Of a stretch of 64,000 nt of DNA, positions 35,854 to 44,002 are shown one piece after another (position 1 is the first letter of the stretch; every line of letters starts with the position of its first letter). Below the pieces are notes generated by a model. It had not been told where the DNA came from. It saw only the letters and a list, made by a program, of their open reading frames with translations, and made no database searches. The stretch covers positions 744,001-808,000 of the forward strand of contig NZ_JAHRWL010000001.1 of NCBI RefSeq assembly GCF_019104745.1, given 5' to 3'. The DNA is from Thalassococcus arenae (GTDB taxonomy: Bacteria > Pseudomonadota > Alphaproteobacteria > Rhodobacterales > Rhodobacteraceae). A program made the translations under genes and the position numbers.

Positions 35854-37029
35854 TCAGAGCCGGTCGAGCAGCGCCTGCGTGGGCCAGGCGTCGGCGGGCA
35901 GGCCCAGCTGGCGCTGCATGTCGCGCACCGCCGACCGGGTGCCGGCGCCGAGGATGCCGTCGATGTCGCCCACGTCATAGCCGCGCGCGGCCAGCTTGCG
36001 CTGGAGGTCCTTCATCGCCTCGCCCGACAGGCCCGGTTCGGGATCGCCCGCGTCATAGACCGGCGCGCCCTGCAGCCGGGTGGCGAAATAGGCGGCGGTG
36101 AGCACGTAGGTGAAGCTTTGGTTCCACTCGAAATAGACGCGGAAATTCGGATAGGCGATGAAGGCCGGTCCCTTGCGCCCCTGCGGCAGCAGGATCGAGG
36201 CGGCCAGGCGGCCATCGTCGAGCTGGCCGGTGCGGGCACGCACGCCGAGCTGTTCCCATTCGGCGACGGTCCGGGTGGTTTCCAGACCGGCGTCGTACCA
36301 GTCGAAACCGTCGGGCAGGATGACCTCTTGCAGCCAGGGTTCGCCATGGCGCCAGCCCAGTTGCGACAGCATCCTTGCGCCGGACAGCAGCGCGTCGGGT
36401 GCCGAGGTCTTGAGAGACACGCGCCCGTCGCCGTCGCCGTCGACGCCGTTTTCCAGGATGTCGCGGGGCAGCATCTGGACCATGCCGATTTCGCCCGCCC
36501 AGGCGCCGGTGGTGGTGGCGGGGTCGAATTCGCCACGCGCGAACAGCTCGATCGCGGCGAAAAGCTGGGGGCGGAAGATCTCCGGGCGGCGGCAATCATG
36601 GGCCAGCGTCGCCAGCGCGTTGGCGGTGTTGTAGTCGCCCTGAAAGGCGCCGTAATCGGTTTCGAACGCCCAGAAGGCCAGCAGGACGCCCGGCGCGATG
36701 CCATAATCGCGGTCGATCCGGTCGAAGGTCGCGGCGTGGCGCTGCGCCATCTCGCGCCCGCGGTCGAGCCGGTTCTGGCTGATGAGCTTGCGCGAGAAGG
36801 TGATGAACGGATCCTGGAAGATCCCCTGCCGGCGGTCGGCGCGCAGCACCTCGGGGTCTTGCCGCAGGTTGGACAGAAAGCGCGCGACCGTGGTTTCGTC
36901 CTGCCCCCGCGCCACCGCCTCGCGGCCCAGATCGGCCAGGAACGCGGCGAAATCGCCACCGCAGGGAACGGCCTGCGCGTGGGACAGGCCCGGCAGCGCG
37001 GCGCAGATCAGCAAGGCAGTCAGACGCAT
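35854..37029 (-). CDS. Lytic murein transglycosylase, MltB type with peptidoglycan-binding tail
   Basis: 391-aa secreted enzyme cleaving the MurNAc-GlcNAc bond to form anhydromuropeptides. Signal peptide MRLTALLICAALPGLSHAQA, no lipobox, so it is probably soluble periplasmic. The SLT_2/MltB domain spans about residues 25-320, with the catalytic Glu in LLAFWAFETDYGAFQGDYNT, then GEIGMVQMLPRDI and FIAYPNFRVYFEWNQS. A C-terminal peptidoglycan-binding repeat (LQRKLAARGYDVGDIDGILGAGTRSAVRDMQRQLGLP) follows. Divergent from the receiver-domain gene. Confidence 0.93.
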   Translation of the reverse strand: MRLTALLICAALPGLSHAQAVPCGGDFAAFLADLGREAVARGQDETTVARFLSNLRQDPEVLRADRRQGIFQDPFITFSRKLISQNRLDRGREMAQRHAATFDRIDRDYGIAPGVLLAFWAFETDYGAFQGDYNTANALATLAHDCRRPEIFRPQLFAAIELFARGEFDPATTTGAWAGEIGMVQMLPRDILENGVDGDGDGRVSLKTSAPDALLSGARMLSQLGWRHGEPWLQEVILPDGFDWYDAGLETTRTVAEWEQLGVRARTGQLDDGRLAASILLPQGRKGPAFIAYPNFRVYFEWNQSFTYVLTAAYFATRLQGAPVYDAGDPEPGLSGEAMKDLQRKLAARGYDVGDIDGILGAGTRSAVRDMQRQLGLPADAWPTQALLDRL

Positions 37030-37139
37030 GGAACCCCCCGGAACTCGGGCGACACTTGCCCATCATGTGGGCACTGACAAGGGCCGGATCGGCGGCGAAT
37101 TGCCACCGTTCACTTTTTGTTCACTTGTTTACCCTCGTG

Positions 37140-37179
37140 TTAACCTTTTGTTGACGATTGCGGCAGCACCCTCGATACG
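37140..37179 (+). promoter_or_regulatory. CtrA-like site overlapping a promoter
   Basis: TTAA (37140-37143), 7 nt, TTGA (37151-37154) matches the CtrA half-site layout TTAA-N7-TTAA with one substitution. The second half coincides with a -35-like TTGACG (37151-37156). GATACG (37174-37179) lies 17 nt further as a possible -10. Start codon of the receiver gene is at 37211. Promoters with CtrA overlapping -35 are typical of CtrA activation. Confidence 0.5.
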
Positions 37180-37210
37180 GGGACATCGCTAGTGCTGGAC
37201 GGAGACCGAC

Positions 37211-37573
37211 GTGAACGTGCTGATCGTTCAAAGCCGGGACGCCTTGGCTTCGCTTTGGAAACGGCACCTGGACCGTTTCGGGGCGCATGTCGCCATCGCG
37301 TCCACGCAGGAGCAGGCCATCGATTGCATGATGGCCGAGGAATTCCAGGTCATGGTTCTCGATCTTGTCCTGGATGAAGGCAGCGCGCTGGCGGTGGCGG
37401 ATTATGCCAGTTTCCGCCAGCCCGAGGCGCGGGTGATCTTCGTCACCAACACCTCGTTCTTTTCCGATGGCTCGATCTTCCGGCATTTCGCCAATGCCTG
37501 CGCCTATCTGCCGGCGACGACACCGCCGTCGGACCTGGCCGCCATGGTCGAGCATTACGCCCAGGTGCACTAG
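37211..37573 (+). CDS. Stand-alone degenerate receiver-domain protein
   Basis: 120-aa single CheY-like domain. MNVLIVQSRDALASLW occupies the beta-1 strand where the acidic pair is normally found, but here Gln7-Ser8-Arg9 replace it. Asp51 in MVLDLVLDEG is at the phosphoacceptor position, and Thr79 (FVTNTS) is kept. The invariant Lys of YLPK is Ala102 (YLPAT). Mg-dependent phosphorylation is thus unlikely to work normally, suggesting a pseudo-receiver. No kinase or output domain is adjacent. Start is preceded by a weak GGAG. Stop codon shares CTAG with the converging reductase gene. Confidence 0.8.
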   Translation: MNVLIVQSRDALASLWKRHLDRFGAHVAIASTQEQAIDCMMAEEFQVMVLDLVLDEGSALAVADYASFRQPEARVIFVTNTSFFSDGSIFRHFANACAYLPATTPPSDLAAMVEHYAQVH

Positions 37574-38559
37574 GCGGCTTGCAGGGTCTCGCGGCCATGC
37601 GGGGCCAGGAAATCCGGATCGGGGCCGATCGGCACGATCCGGTGCGGATTGATGGTCTCGTGGCTGTAGTGATAGTGCCGGGTGATGTGATCGAGATTCA
37701 CCGTCTCGGCCACGCCGGGCCGCTGATACAGTTCGCGCGTGTAGGCCCAGAGGTTGGGGTAATCGACCAGCCGGGCGCGGTTGCACTTGAAATGGCCGTG
37801 ATAGACCGCGTCGAAGCGCACCAGCGTGGTGAACAGCCGCCAGTCGGCCTCGGTGATGCGGTCGCCCATCAGGTAGCGCCGGGTGGTCAGCCGGTCTTCG
37901 AGCCAGCCCATCGTGTCGAAGAGCGGTCGGACGGCGGCATCATAGGCATCCTGGGTGGTGGCGAACCCGGCCTTGTAGACGCCGTTGTTGAGCGTGTCGT
38001 AGATGCGGTCGTTGACCGGTTCGATGGCGGCGCGCAGGTCCTCGGGCCAGAAATCGGCGGTGTTGCCGGTGAGATGGTCGAAGGCGGCGTTGAACATCCG
38101 GATGATTTCCGAGCTTTCGTTCGACACGATGGTCTGGCGCGTGGCATCCCACAGGATCGGCACCGTCACCCGGCCCGAGACCTGCGGATCGGCCCGGAGA
38201 TAGATGTCGCGGGCGAAGGGCAGGCCATGGAGCCGGTCGCCGGTGGCGCCGGGATAATCGTCGGCGAAGCTCCAGCCGTCGGACAGCATGTCGGGATGCA
38301 CGACGCTGGTGCCGATCATCTCTTCCAGCCCCTTGAGCTTGCGGAAGATCAGCGTGCGGTGCGCCCAGGGACAGGCGAGGCTGACATAGAGGTGGTAGCG
38401 GCCGGGCTCGGCCCGGAAGCCGCCTTCGCCGGATGGCCCCGGCGCGCCGTCGGCGGTGATCCAGTTGCGGAACTTGGCGGTCGAGCGCTGGAACGCGCCG
38501 CCGGTTTTGCCGGTGTCATACCATTGGTCGTGCCACTGGCCGTCGATCAGCAGGCCCAT
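37570..38559 (-). CDS. Glutathionyl-hydroquinone reductase, YqjG type
   Basis: 329-aa xi-class GST-like reductase that removes glutathione from glutathionyl-hydroquinones. Active-site Cys63 is in SLACPWAHRTLIFRKLKG, the hallmark CPWAHR. VPILWDATRQTIVSNESSEIIRMFN and the C-terminal FDAVYHGHFKCNRARLVDYPNLW are family-specific. Length is normal. It is monocistronic. Probably protects quinone pools; target quinone unknown. Confidence 0.94.
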   Translation of the reverse strand: MGLLIDGQWHDQWYDTGKTGGAFQRSTAKFRNWITADGAPGPSGEGGFRAEPGRYHLYVSLACPWAHRTLIFRKLKGLEEMIGTSVVHPDMLSDGWSFADDYPGATGDRLHGLPFARDIYLRADPQVSGRVTVPILWDATRQTIVSNESSEIIRMFNAAFDHLTGNTADFWPEDLRAAIEPVNDRIYDTLNNGVYKAGFATTQDAYDAAVRPLFDTMGWLEDRLTTRRYLMGDRITEADWRLFTTLVRFDAVYHGHFKCNRARLVDYPNLWAYTRELYQRPGVAETVNLDHITRHYHYSHETINPHRIVPIGPDPDFLAPHGRETLQAA

Positions 38560-38651
38560 CGGGTGTCTCCTTTTCGCTTGCCCGGCAATCTATGTGCGGC
38601 GGCGCGGCGGGAAACCCCGACACGCGCGCGGCCGCCCTGCATCAGCGCACA

Positions 38652-38891
38652 TCACTTGCGGCGGATATAGACCTGCCAGAGCCAGAGCAGCAGCATCGCC
38701 CCCAGCACGGCGCCCACCAGCCCGGCCAGCGCGCCGGTCATGGCGATCAGGAAGCGCAGCACCAGCCCGCCGATCACCGCCCCGGCCATGCCGACTGCGA
38801 TGGTTTCGACCACCCCCAGTTCGGTGCGCATCAGCCGCGTGGCGAGAAACCCCGCGGCGGCACCGACGATCAGCAACCAGATGACGGGCAT
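38652..38891 (-). CDS. GlsB/YeaQ/YmgE-like small membrane protein
   Basis: 79-aa protein with three hydrophobic helices rich in Gly (LLIVGAAAGFLATRLMR, TIAVGMAGAVIGGLVLRFLI, LVGAVLGAMLLLWLW) and a basic C-terminus. The pattern fits the transglycosylase-associated/GlsB family, whose members are general stress membrane proteins of unknown mechanism. It is 3 nt downstream of a second small membrane protein gene. Confidence 0.75.
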   Translation of the reverse strand: MPVIWLLIVGAAAGFLATRLMRTELGVVETIAVGMAGAVIGGLVLRFLIAMTGALAGLVGAVLGAMLLLWLWQVYIRRK

Positions 38892-38894
38892 GGC

Positions 38895-39134
38895 CTAGCG
38901 CCTGCGCCAATGGGTGGGCACGATGATCAGCGAACCGATCGAGGCGGCGATCGCGTTGATCCCCGGCGACCGGAAGCCGATGCCGAACATCAGCGACACG
39001 AAGTAGAACAGGAACGCCCCACCGATGCAGATGATGATGCTCTGCACGATGCCGTTGCGGGTGAAGCCGCTGCGTTCCGAGACATATCCGACGATCCCGG
39101 CGATGACGACGGTGCCGATCATGGTGGGGAACAT
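38895..39134 (-). CDS. Second small three-helix membrane protein
   Basis: 79-aa predicted membrane protein: MIGTVVIAGIVGYVSERSG, IVQSIIICIGGAFLFYFVSLMFG and AIAASIGSLIIVPTHWRRR. It has the same length as its downstream neighbour and a similar GlsB/YeaQ-like layout with a conserved SERxGxxxNG-type loop (SERSGFTRNG). It lies 3 nt after fmt, so the order is fmt then two paralogue-like membrane proteins. Function unknown. Confidence 0.72.
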   Translation of the reverse strand: MFPTMIGTVVIAGIVGYVSERSGFTRNGIVQSIIICIGGAFLFYFVSLMFGIGFRSPGINAIAASIGSLIIVPTHWRRR

Positions 39135-39137
39135 GTG

Positions 39138-40049
39138 TCAGTCTCCCAGTGTTTCGCCCTTGGCAATAGCATGGCCGCGCAGAAAGGTCTCGGCCTCCTG
39201 CACGTCTTTTCCGGCGCGCTGCGCCCGCGTCACCTGCACCGCGCCGCTGCCGCAGGCGATGGTAAAGCCATCGTCCAGCGCGGTGCCCGGCGCGCCCTGC
39301 CCCGGCACCACCCGCGCGCCCAGCAGTTTCAGCCGCTCGCGCCCATGCATCGTCCAGGCACCGGGAAAGGGCGACAACCCGCGGATCTGGCGACTGACGA
39401 TTTCGGCCGGCCGGGTCCAGTCGATGGCCGCCTCGGCCTTGTCGATCTTGGCGGCATAGGTGACGCCGTCCTCGGGCTGCGGCTGCGGGGTCAGATCGTC
39501 CAGATGCGCCAGCGCCTGCACGATCAGCCGCGCGCCCATGACGCTCAGCCGGTCGTGCAGCGCGCCGGTCGTCTCCTCGGGGCCGATCGGCGTCGCTTCG
39601 CGCAGCAGCACCGGGCCGGTATCCAGCCCCGCCTCCATCTGCATGATGCAGACACCGGTTTCGCCATCACCTTGCAGGATCGCGCGATGGATCGGCGCCG
39701 CCCCGCGCCAGCGCGGCAGCAGCGAGGCATGGATGTTCAGGCAGCCGTGGCGCGGCGCGTCCAGCACCGGCTGCGGCAGGATCAGCCCGTAGGCCACCAC
39801 CACCGCCACATCCGCGCCCAGCGCGGCGAAATCGGCCTGCGCCTGCGGCGTCCTCAGCGTTGCGGGATGGGCCACCGGCAGGCCCAGCGCCTCGGCCCGC
39901 GCCTGCACCGGGGTCGGGCGGTCCTTCCTGCCGCGCCCGGCAGGACGCGGCGGCTGGCAATAGACGCGGGCGATCTCGTGCCCGGCTTCGACCAGCGCCT
40001 CCAGCACCGGTACGGAAAACTCCGGACTGCCCATGAACACGATGCGCAT
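39138..40049 (-). CDS. fmt: Methionyl-tRNA formyltransferase
   Basis: 303-aa enzyme formylating initiator Met-tRNA with 10-formyl-THF. [19 protein letters not shown] at the start, [23 protein letters not shown] with the catalytic Asn and His, and [12 protein letters not shown] with the catalytic Asp are visible. The C-terminal OB domain starts near residue 205. A GTG directly precedes the ATG at 40047-40049; the ATG is preferred. It follows three deformylase genes, forming a complete formyl-Met addition/removal operon. Confidence 0.97.
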   Translation of the reverse strand: MRIVFMGSPEFSVPVLEALVEAGHEIARVYCQPPRPAGRGRKDRPTPVQARAEALGLPVAHPATLRTPQAQADFAALGADVAVVVAYGLILPQPVLDAPRHGCLNIHASLLPRWRGAAPIHRAILQGDGETGVCIMQMEAGLDTGPVLLREATPIGPEETTGALHDRLSVMGARLIVQALAHLDDLTPQPQPEDGVTYAAKIDKAEAAIDWTRPAEIVSRQIRGLSPFPGAWTMHGRERLKLLGARVVPGQGAPGTALDDGFTIACGSGAVQVTRAQRAGKDVQEAETFLRGHAIAKGETLGD

Positions 40050-40060
40050 CACGCCCCCTG

Positions 40061-40082
40061 CTTCTTCTCTTTGAAAAATACG
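40061..40082. repeat. Single arm of the CTTCTTCTCTTT...AAATACG palindrome family
   Basis: One copy of the 22-nt arm seen in inverted pairs at 45119-45187 and 61335-61423 lies between the third deformylase gene and fmt, only 11 nt before the fmt start. No opposing arm follows within the 67-nt gap. In the minus-strand transcript it supplies the purine-rich AAAGAGAAGAAG just ahead of fmt. Confidence 0.6.
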
Positions 40083-40116
40083 CCTGCCCGGCGCTGCCGC
40101 CCACCCCGACGCCGGG

Positions 40117-40614
40117 TCATCGCGCCGCCTTTGCCGCGCGCCTGAGCAGCATGTCGCGCCGGGTCTTGCTGAGCCGGTCGAAATACATCCGCCCGTTCAG
40201 GTGATCGATCTGGTGCTGCACCGACGTGGCCCAGAGCCCGACGAAATCGCGCTCTTCCATCTCGCCCTCGGCATTGAGGAACCGGACGGTCACGGCGCGG
40301 GGCCGGTCGATGCGGGCCGAGACGCCGGGCAGGTTGGGGCTGGCCTCGTCATGGGCGCGGTTCTCGATGCTGGCATGCAGGATCTCGGGATTGGCGAGGC
40401 GCAGGGCCTGGCCGCGGGTTTCGGACGCATCGACCACGGCCAGCCGCAGCATCACGCCGATCTGCGGCGCGGCCAGGCCGACGCCGGGCATCGCCTCCAT
40501 CGTGTCGATCATGTCGGCCCAGATGCGGCGGATATCGTCGGTGATCGCGGCGACCGGCGCGGCGGCGGTCCGCAGCCGCCGGTCGGGCCAGGGCAGAAAG
40601 GGGCGGACGGTCAT
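40117..40614 (-). CDS. Peptide deformylase paralogue with lost catalytic residues
   Basis: 165-aa deformylase-fold protein. Motif I GVGLAAPQ is intact (residues 44-51). Motif II, normally EGCLSxP, reads EASPNLP (90-96), so the metal-ligand Cys is Ser92. Motif III, normally QHExDH, reads QHQIDH (133-138), so the catalytic Glu is Gln135, although both His remain. With the Cys and Glu gone, normal Fe/Zn deformylase chemistry is unlikely. The frame is intact and overlaps the upstream deformylase by 4 nt (ATGA), so the gene is maintained. It may be a regulatory or binding protein. Confidence 0.88.
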   Translation of the reverse strand: MTVRPFLPWPDRRLRTAAAPVAAITDDIRRIWADMIDTMEAMPGVGLAAPQIGVMLRLAVVDASETRGQALRLANPEILHASIENRAHDEASPNLPGVSARIDRPRAVTVRFLNAEGEMEERDFVGLWATSVQHQIDHLNGRMYFDRLSKTRRDMLLRRAAKAAR

Positions 40615-41108
40615 GCCGGTGCCCGGTATTCGGCCAGCAACGCGGCGCGTGCCGCGGGGCCCAGGTGGTCGAAATGCATCCGCCCGTCCAGATGATCCAG
40701 CTCGTGCTGGGCGCAGATCGCGGCGAACCCGTCCAGGTCGCGGCGTTGCGCGCTGCCGTCCGGCGCGGTGAAGGCCAGGGTGATCCGGGTGGCGCGCGTC
40801 ACCTGCGCGGTGATGCCGGGCATCGACAGGCAGCCTTCGGGGCCGGTGGCGGTGTCGTCGGACGCGGTCAGGATGCGCGGGTCGATGCAGACCAGGGGCG
40901 TCGGCGCGCCCTGCTTCCAGCCGATATCCATGACGAAGACCCGCTGCATCGCGCCCACCTGCGGCGCCGCCAGCCCGCGGCCCGGCGCGGCATACATCGT
41001 GTCGAACAGGTCGTCGATCAGCGCCGCGACCGAGGCCGGATCGCCGACCGGGGCGCAGGGCTGCGCCAGGCGCGGATCGGGCCAGGTCAGGATCGGGCGC
41101 TGGCTCAC
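40611..41108 (-). CDS. def: Peptide deformylase, second paralogue
   Basis: 165-aa metalloenzyme removing N-formyl from new proteins. All motifs are intact: GRGLAAPQ (43-50), EGCLSMP with metal Cys93, and QHELDH (134-139) with His135, Glu136 and His139. It begins with GTG overlapping the stop of the first deformylase (GTGA) and its own stop overlaps the third. Divergent in sequence from the first copy, so not a recent duplication. Confidence 0.93.
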   Translation of the reverse strand: MSQRPILTWPDPRLAQPCAPVGDPASVAALIDDLFDTMYAAPGRGLAAPQVGAMQRVFVMDIGWKQGAPTPLVCIDPRILTASDDTATGPEGCLSMPGITAQVTRATRITLAFTAPDGSAQRRDLDGFAAICAQHELDHLDGRMHFDHLGPAARAALLAEYRAPA

Positions 41109-41629
41109 GCCCGCTCCCGCGCGCGCTCTTTCTTCAGTTTGACCATCTTGCGGGTGATCAGCTGGCGCTTGAGCGGCTTGAGGTAGTCGATGAAGAGCCG
41201 GCCGTCGAGATGATCGATCTCGTGCTGCACGCAGGTCGCCCAGAGCCCGTCGAAGGTTTCGCGCCGCAGCTTGCCGTCGCGGTCCATCCATTCGACCTCG
41301 ACCACCTTGGGGCGTTCGACATCGGCGTATTGGTCGGGGATCGACAGGCAGCCTTCCTCGTAGACATTGGTGTCGTCCGAGGCGGCGATGACGCGTGGAT
41401 TGGCCATCACCAGAGGGCGTGGCGCGGCGCCTTCCTCCTTGATGCAGTCGAGCACGATCAGCCGGCTCAGCACGCCGACCTGCGGCGCGGCCAGGCCGAT
41501 GCCCGGGGCGTCATACATGGTTTCCAGCATGTCGTCGGCCAGCGCCCGCAAGTCGTCGGACATGTCGGATACCGGATCGCACACCGTCTTGAGACGCGGA
41601 TCGGGATGGATGAGGATCGGTCGTTTCAT
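41105..41629 (-). CDS. def: Peptide deformylase, canonical copy
   Basis: 174-aa deformylase. Motifs GIGLAAPQ (43-50), EGCLSIP with Cys94 and QHEIDH with His136, Glu137 and His140 are complete. The C-terminal basic tail (ITRKMVKLKKERARERA) suits binding near the ribosomal exit tunnel. It is first in the def-def-def(degenerate)-fmt operon and is the most canonical of the three, so likely the main housekeeping enzyme. Confidence 0.96.
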   Translation of the reverse strand: MKRPILIHPDPRLKTVCDPVSDMSDDLRALADDMLETMYDAPGIGLAAPQVGVLSRLIVLDCIKEEGAAPRPLVMANPRVIAASDDTNVYEEGCLSIPDQYADVERPKVVEVEWMDRDGKLRRETFDGLWATCVQHEIDHLDGRLFIDYLKPLKRQLITRKMVKLKKERARERA

Positions 41630-41712
41630 GGCGCTGATCTAGGCGGATTGCCGCGTTTTCGCAATAGCGTGCGGCGCTGGACGGACGGGGGTGACGGGTC
41701 TAGGCTGACGCC

Positions 41713-42072
41713 ATGCGCCGCGTTCTCGTGATCTGCCTGCTGCTGCTGTCCGGCCTGCCGGGACGGCCCGTCGCCGCGCAGGAGACCACCGCACCGGGAA
41801 CCGACCGGTTCGGCCATGGCGATGCCTGGGCGGTGTCGGGCCATGTCTTCGACATCAAGGGGCGTCGGTTCACCCTGGCGGGCGTGGTCTGCCCCGATCC
41901 CGGAACCGAAACCGGCCGCGAGGCCAAGGCGCTGATGAACCAGTTCCTGCGCACCCGCATCCGCTGCCGCGCGCGCCCCGGCCCCGAGGACGGCTGGGAG
42001 GCGCGCTGCGAAGCCAACAGCCGCGACGTGGCCGAGGCGCTGATCTCGTCCGGGCTGTGCCGGACCCCCTGA
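41713..42072 (+). CDS. Small exported protein with decayed SNase-like domain
   Basis: 119-aa protein with signal peptide VLVICLLLLSGLPGRPVAA. Residues about 43-117 (FDIKGRRFTLAGVVCPDPGTETGREAKALMNQFLRT...DVAEALISSGLCR) follow the spacing of staphylococcal-nuclease-fold proteins, as in RLAGIDAPE, GxxA and the GLA end. The YGR catalytic Arg region reads DGWEAR, and the calcium and active-site residues are not evident. It is either a degenerate nuclease or a different periplasmic protein with a similar pattern. Alone between the deformylase operon and a double hairpin. Confidence 0.65.
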   Translation: MRRVLVICLLLLSGLPGRPVAAQETTAPGTDRFGHGDAWAVSGHVFDIKGRRFTLAGVVCPDPGTETGREAKALMNQFLRTRIRCRARPGPEDGWEARCEANSRDVAEALISSGLCRTP

Positions 42073-42126
42073 CCCCGCATTGTTGGGGTTGCACCCGCCC
42101 AAGCAAACGCTAGCGTCTGGCGCGAA

Positions 42127-42172
42127 GCAAATTCCTTGCGAGGAATTTGCAAATCCCCGACCGGGGATTTGC
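42127..42172 (+). repeat. Tandem double-hairpin element, copy B
   Basis: Same geometry as 18825-18870. The first hairpin (42127-42150) is GCAAATTCCT, loop TGCG, AGGAATTTGC. The second (42149-42172) is GCAAATCCCC, loop GACC, GGGGATTTGC. They share a GC dinucleotide. Relative to copy A the stems change on both sides so that pairing is kept, while the outer GCAAA/TTTGC ends and GACC loop are conserved. Ends 30 nt before the next ATG. Confidence 0.8.
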
Positions 42173-42202
42173 GTCGCGCCGAGCAACGGGGAAAGGACCG
42201 CC

Positions 42203-43378
42203 ATGTATCGTTTTGACGAAGAGATCGACCGCCGCGGCACCCATTCATCCAAGTGGGACACGCTGGAAAGCGGCTTCGGCATCACCGCCGAGGACGGTCT
42301 GGCGATGTGGACCGCCGACAGCGATTATCCGACGGCGCCCTGCGTGCTGGACGCGGTGCGCCGACAGCTCGACCATGGCCTGTTCGGCTATTTCACCGAT
42401 GACGGCCCCTATCGCGCGGCGATCCGCTGGTGGATGGACGCGCGCCATGGCTGGCGGATCGAGCCGGACTGGATCCTGACGGCGCAAGGCCTGGGCAATG
42501 CCATCGCGCTGTGTCTCGACGTCTGGACCGCGCCGGGCGACCGGGTGGTGATCTTTCCGCCGGTCTACCATGAATTCGCCGCCAAGGTCCGCAAGGCCGG
42601 GCGCGAAGCGGTGGAATGCCCGTTGCGCCGCGACGGCGACCGTTATGAGCTGGACCTGGACGATGCGCAAAGCCGGCTGACGGGGCGCGAGACGATGCTG
42701 ATCTGGTGTTCGCCGCAGAACCCGTCTGGCCGCATCTGGAGCGCCGACGAATTGCGCGCGGTCGCGGATTTCGCGACGCGCAACGGCCTGATCCTGGTGT
42801 CGGACGAGATCCATCACGATTTCATCTATCCCGGTGGAACCTTCGTGCCGATGCATGTCGCCGCGCCGCAGGCGACGGACCGGATGGTGGTGCTGACGGC
42901 AGCGTCCAAGACCTTCAACATCGCGGGCATGAAGACCGGCAACCTGATCATTCCCGATCCCGGTCTGCGCGCCGCGATGGCGCAACGGCTGCGGTCGATC
43001 GACTACAGCGCCAACCTGCTGGGCTACAAGATGGTGACCGCCGCCTATTCGCCCGAGGGCGCGGCCTGGGTCGACGCGCAGATCGCGCATCTGCTGGGCA
43101 ACATCGCCAGCTTCGACGCCGCGGTGAACGCCATCCCCGGTGTGCGGTCGCTGCCGCTGGCCTCGACCTACCTGGCCTGGGTCGACTTTTCCGGCACCGG
43201 CATGACCGACGACGAGATCGCGGCGCGGGTCCGCGACGGCGCCCGCATCGCCGCCAGCCCCGGTCCCGGCTTCGGGACGGGGGGCGCGCGGTTCCTGCGT
43301 TTCAACCTGGCGACCAACCGTTCCCGCGTCGACGAGGCGGGGCGGCGGTTGCAGGCGGCCTTTGCCGATCTGCAGTGA
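42203..43378 (+). CDS. PatB/MalY-type PLP enzyme (cystathionine beta-lyase-like)
   Basis: 391-aa aminotransferase-fold C-S lyase. It starts YRFDEEIDRRGTHSSKWDTL, the typical MalY/PatB opening, with MWTADSDYP, ILTAQGLGNAI, WCSPQNPSGRIW, LVSDEIHHDF and PLP Lys236 in TAASKTFNIAGMKTGN. Likely cleaves cystathionine or cysteine conjugates. GGGGAAAGG precedes the ATG at 42203. Its TGA directly abuts the TCA of the converging channel gene, making TGATCA. Confidence 0.92.
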   Translation: MYRFDEEIDRRGTHSSKWDTLESGFGITAEDGLAMWTADSDYPTAPCVLDAVRRQLDHGLFGYFTDDGPYRAAIRWWMDARHGWRIEPDWILTAQGLGNAIALCLDVWTAPGDRVVIFPPVYHEFAAKVRKAGREAVECPLRRDGDRYELDLDDAQSRLTGRETMLIWCSPQNPSGRIWSADELRAVADFATRNGLILVSDEIHHDFIYPGGTFVPMHVAAPQATDRMVVLTAASKTFNIAGMKTGNLIIPDPGLRAAMAQRLRSIDYSANLLGYKMVTAAYSPEGAAWVDAQIAHLLGNIASFDAAVNAIPGVRSLPLASTYLAWVDFSGTGMTDDEIAARVRDGARIAASPGPGFGTGGARFLRFNLATNRSRVDEAGRRLQAAFADLQ

Positions 43379-44002
43379 TCAGCGGCGCGGCGGGCGGGCC
43401 CTGTAGACCGGCAGCCGCCAGCCGAAGGCCAGCGACCCGGCGCGCAGCGTGACGGTCACGGCGGCGCAGATCGCCGCGCCGCTGGCCGGGGTCAGGCCGG
43501 CCCAGGACGCAGCGGCGGCGGCCAGCGAACCGGCCAGCGCGCAGGTCACGTAAAGCTCGCCCTGCTTGAGCACCAGGGGCACCTCGTTGGCCACGACGTC
43601 GCGCATCAGCCCGCCCGCGCAGCCGGTGACGATGCCCATGACCACGACGATTCCGGCCGCCTGGTCCAGCGCCAGGGCAATGCCCGAGCCGGCCGCGACC
43701 GCCACGCCCAGCGCCGCCGCGTCCAGCCACAGGATGGCGCGGTAGCGGCTTTCGATCAGGTGGGCGGTGAAGAACACCAGCAGCGCCGCGGCGCAGGCCA
43801 CCACCAGGTAGACCGGATCGGCGATCCAGAAGACCGGGTTGCGGTCCAGCAGCACGTCGCGCAGCGTGCCGCCGCCGATGCCGGTCAGGCAGGCGAGAAA
43901 GGCGAAACCCACGATGTCCAGCTGCGCCCGGCTGGCCACCAGCGCGCCGGTCAGCGCGAACACCAGCACCGCGGTGTAGTCCAGCAGCGCCAGCAGGGTC
44001 AT
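43379..44002 (-). CDS. TRIC/UPF0126-family membrane channel protein
   Basis: 207-aa membrane protein of the prokaryotic trimeric intracellular cation channel family. About seven helices with the duplicated signature [12 protein letters not shown] (residues 41-52) and [20 protein letters not shown] in the second half, as expected. The ion carried is uncertain; potassium is proposed for homologues. It overlaps rnhA by 4 nt (ATGA), so it is translated from the methyltransferase-rnhA transcript. Confidence 0.9.
   Translation of the reverse strand: MTLLALLDYTAVLVFALTGALVASRAQLDIVGFAFLACLTGIGGGTLRDVLLDRNPVFWIADPVYLVVACAAALLVFFTAHLIESRYRAILWLDAAALGVAVAAGSGIALALDQAAGIVVVMGIVTGCAGGLMRDVVANEVPLVLKQGELYVTCALAGSLAAAAASWAGLTPASGAAICAAVTVTLRAGSLAFGWRLPVYRARPPRR

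Noticed and set aside
40117-40614. Third deformylase as a frameshifted pseudogene
   Set aside because: The frame is continuous, length is normal, and 4-nt overlap with its neighbour is kept; only active-site residues differ.
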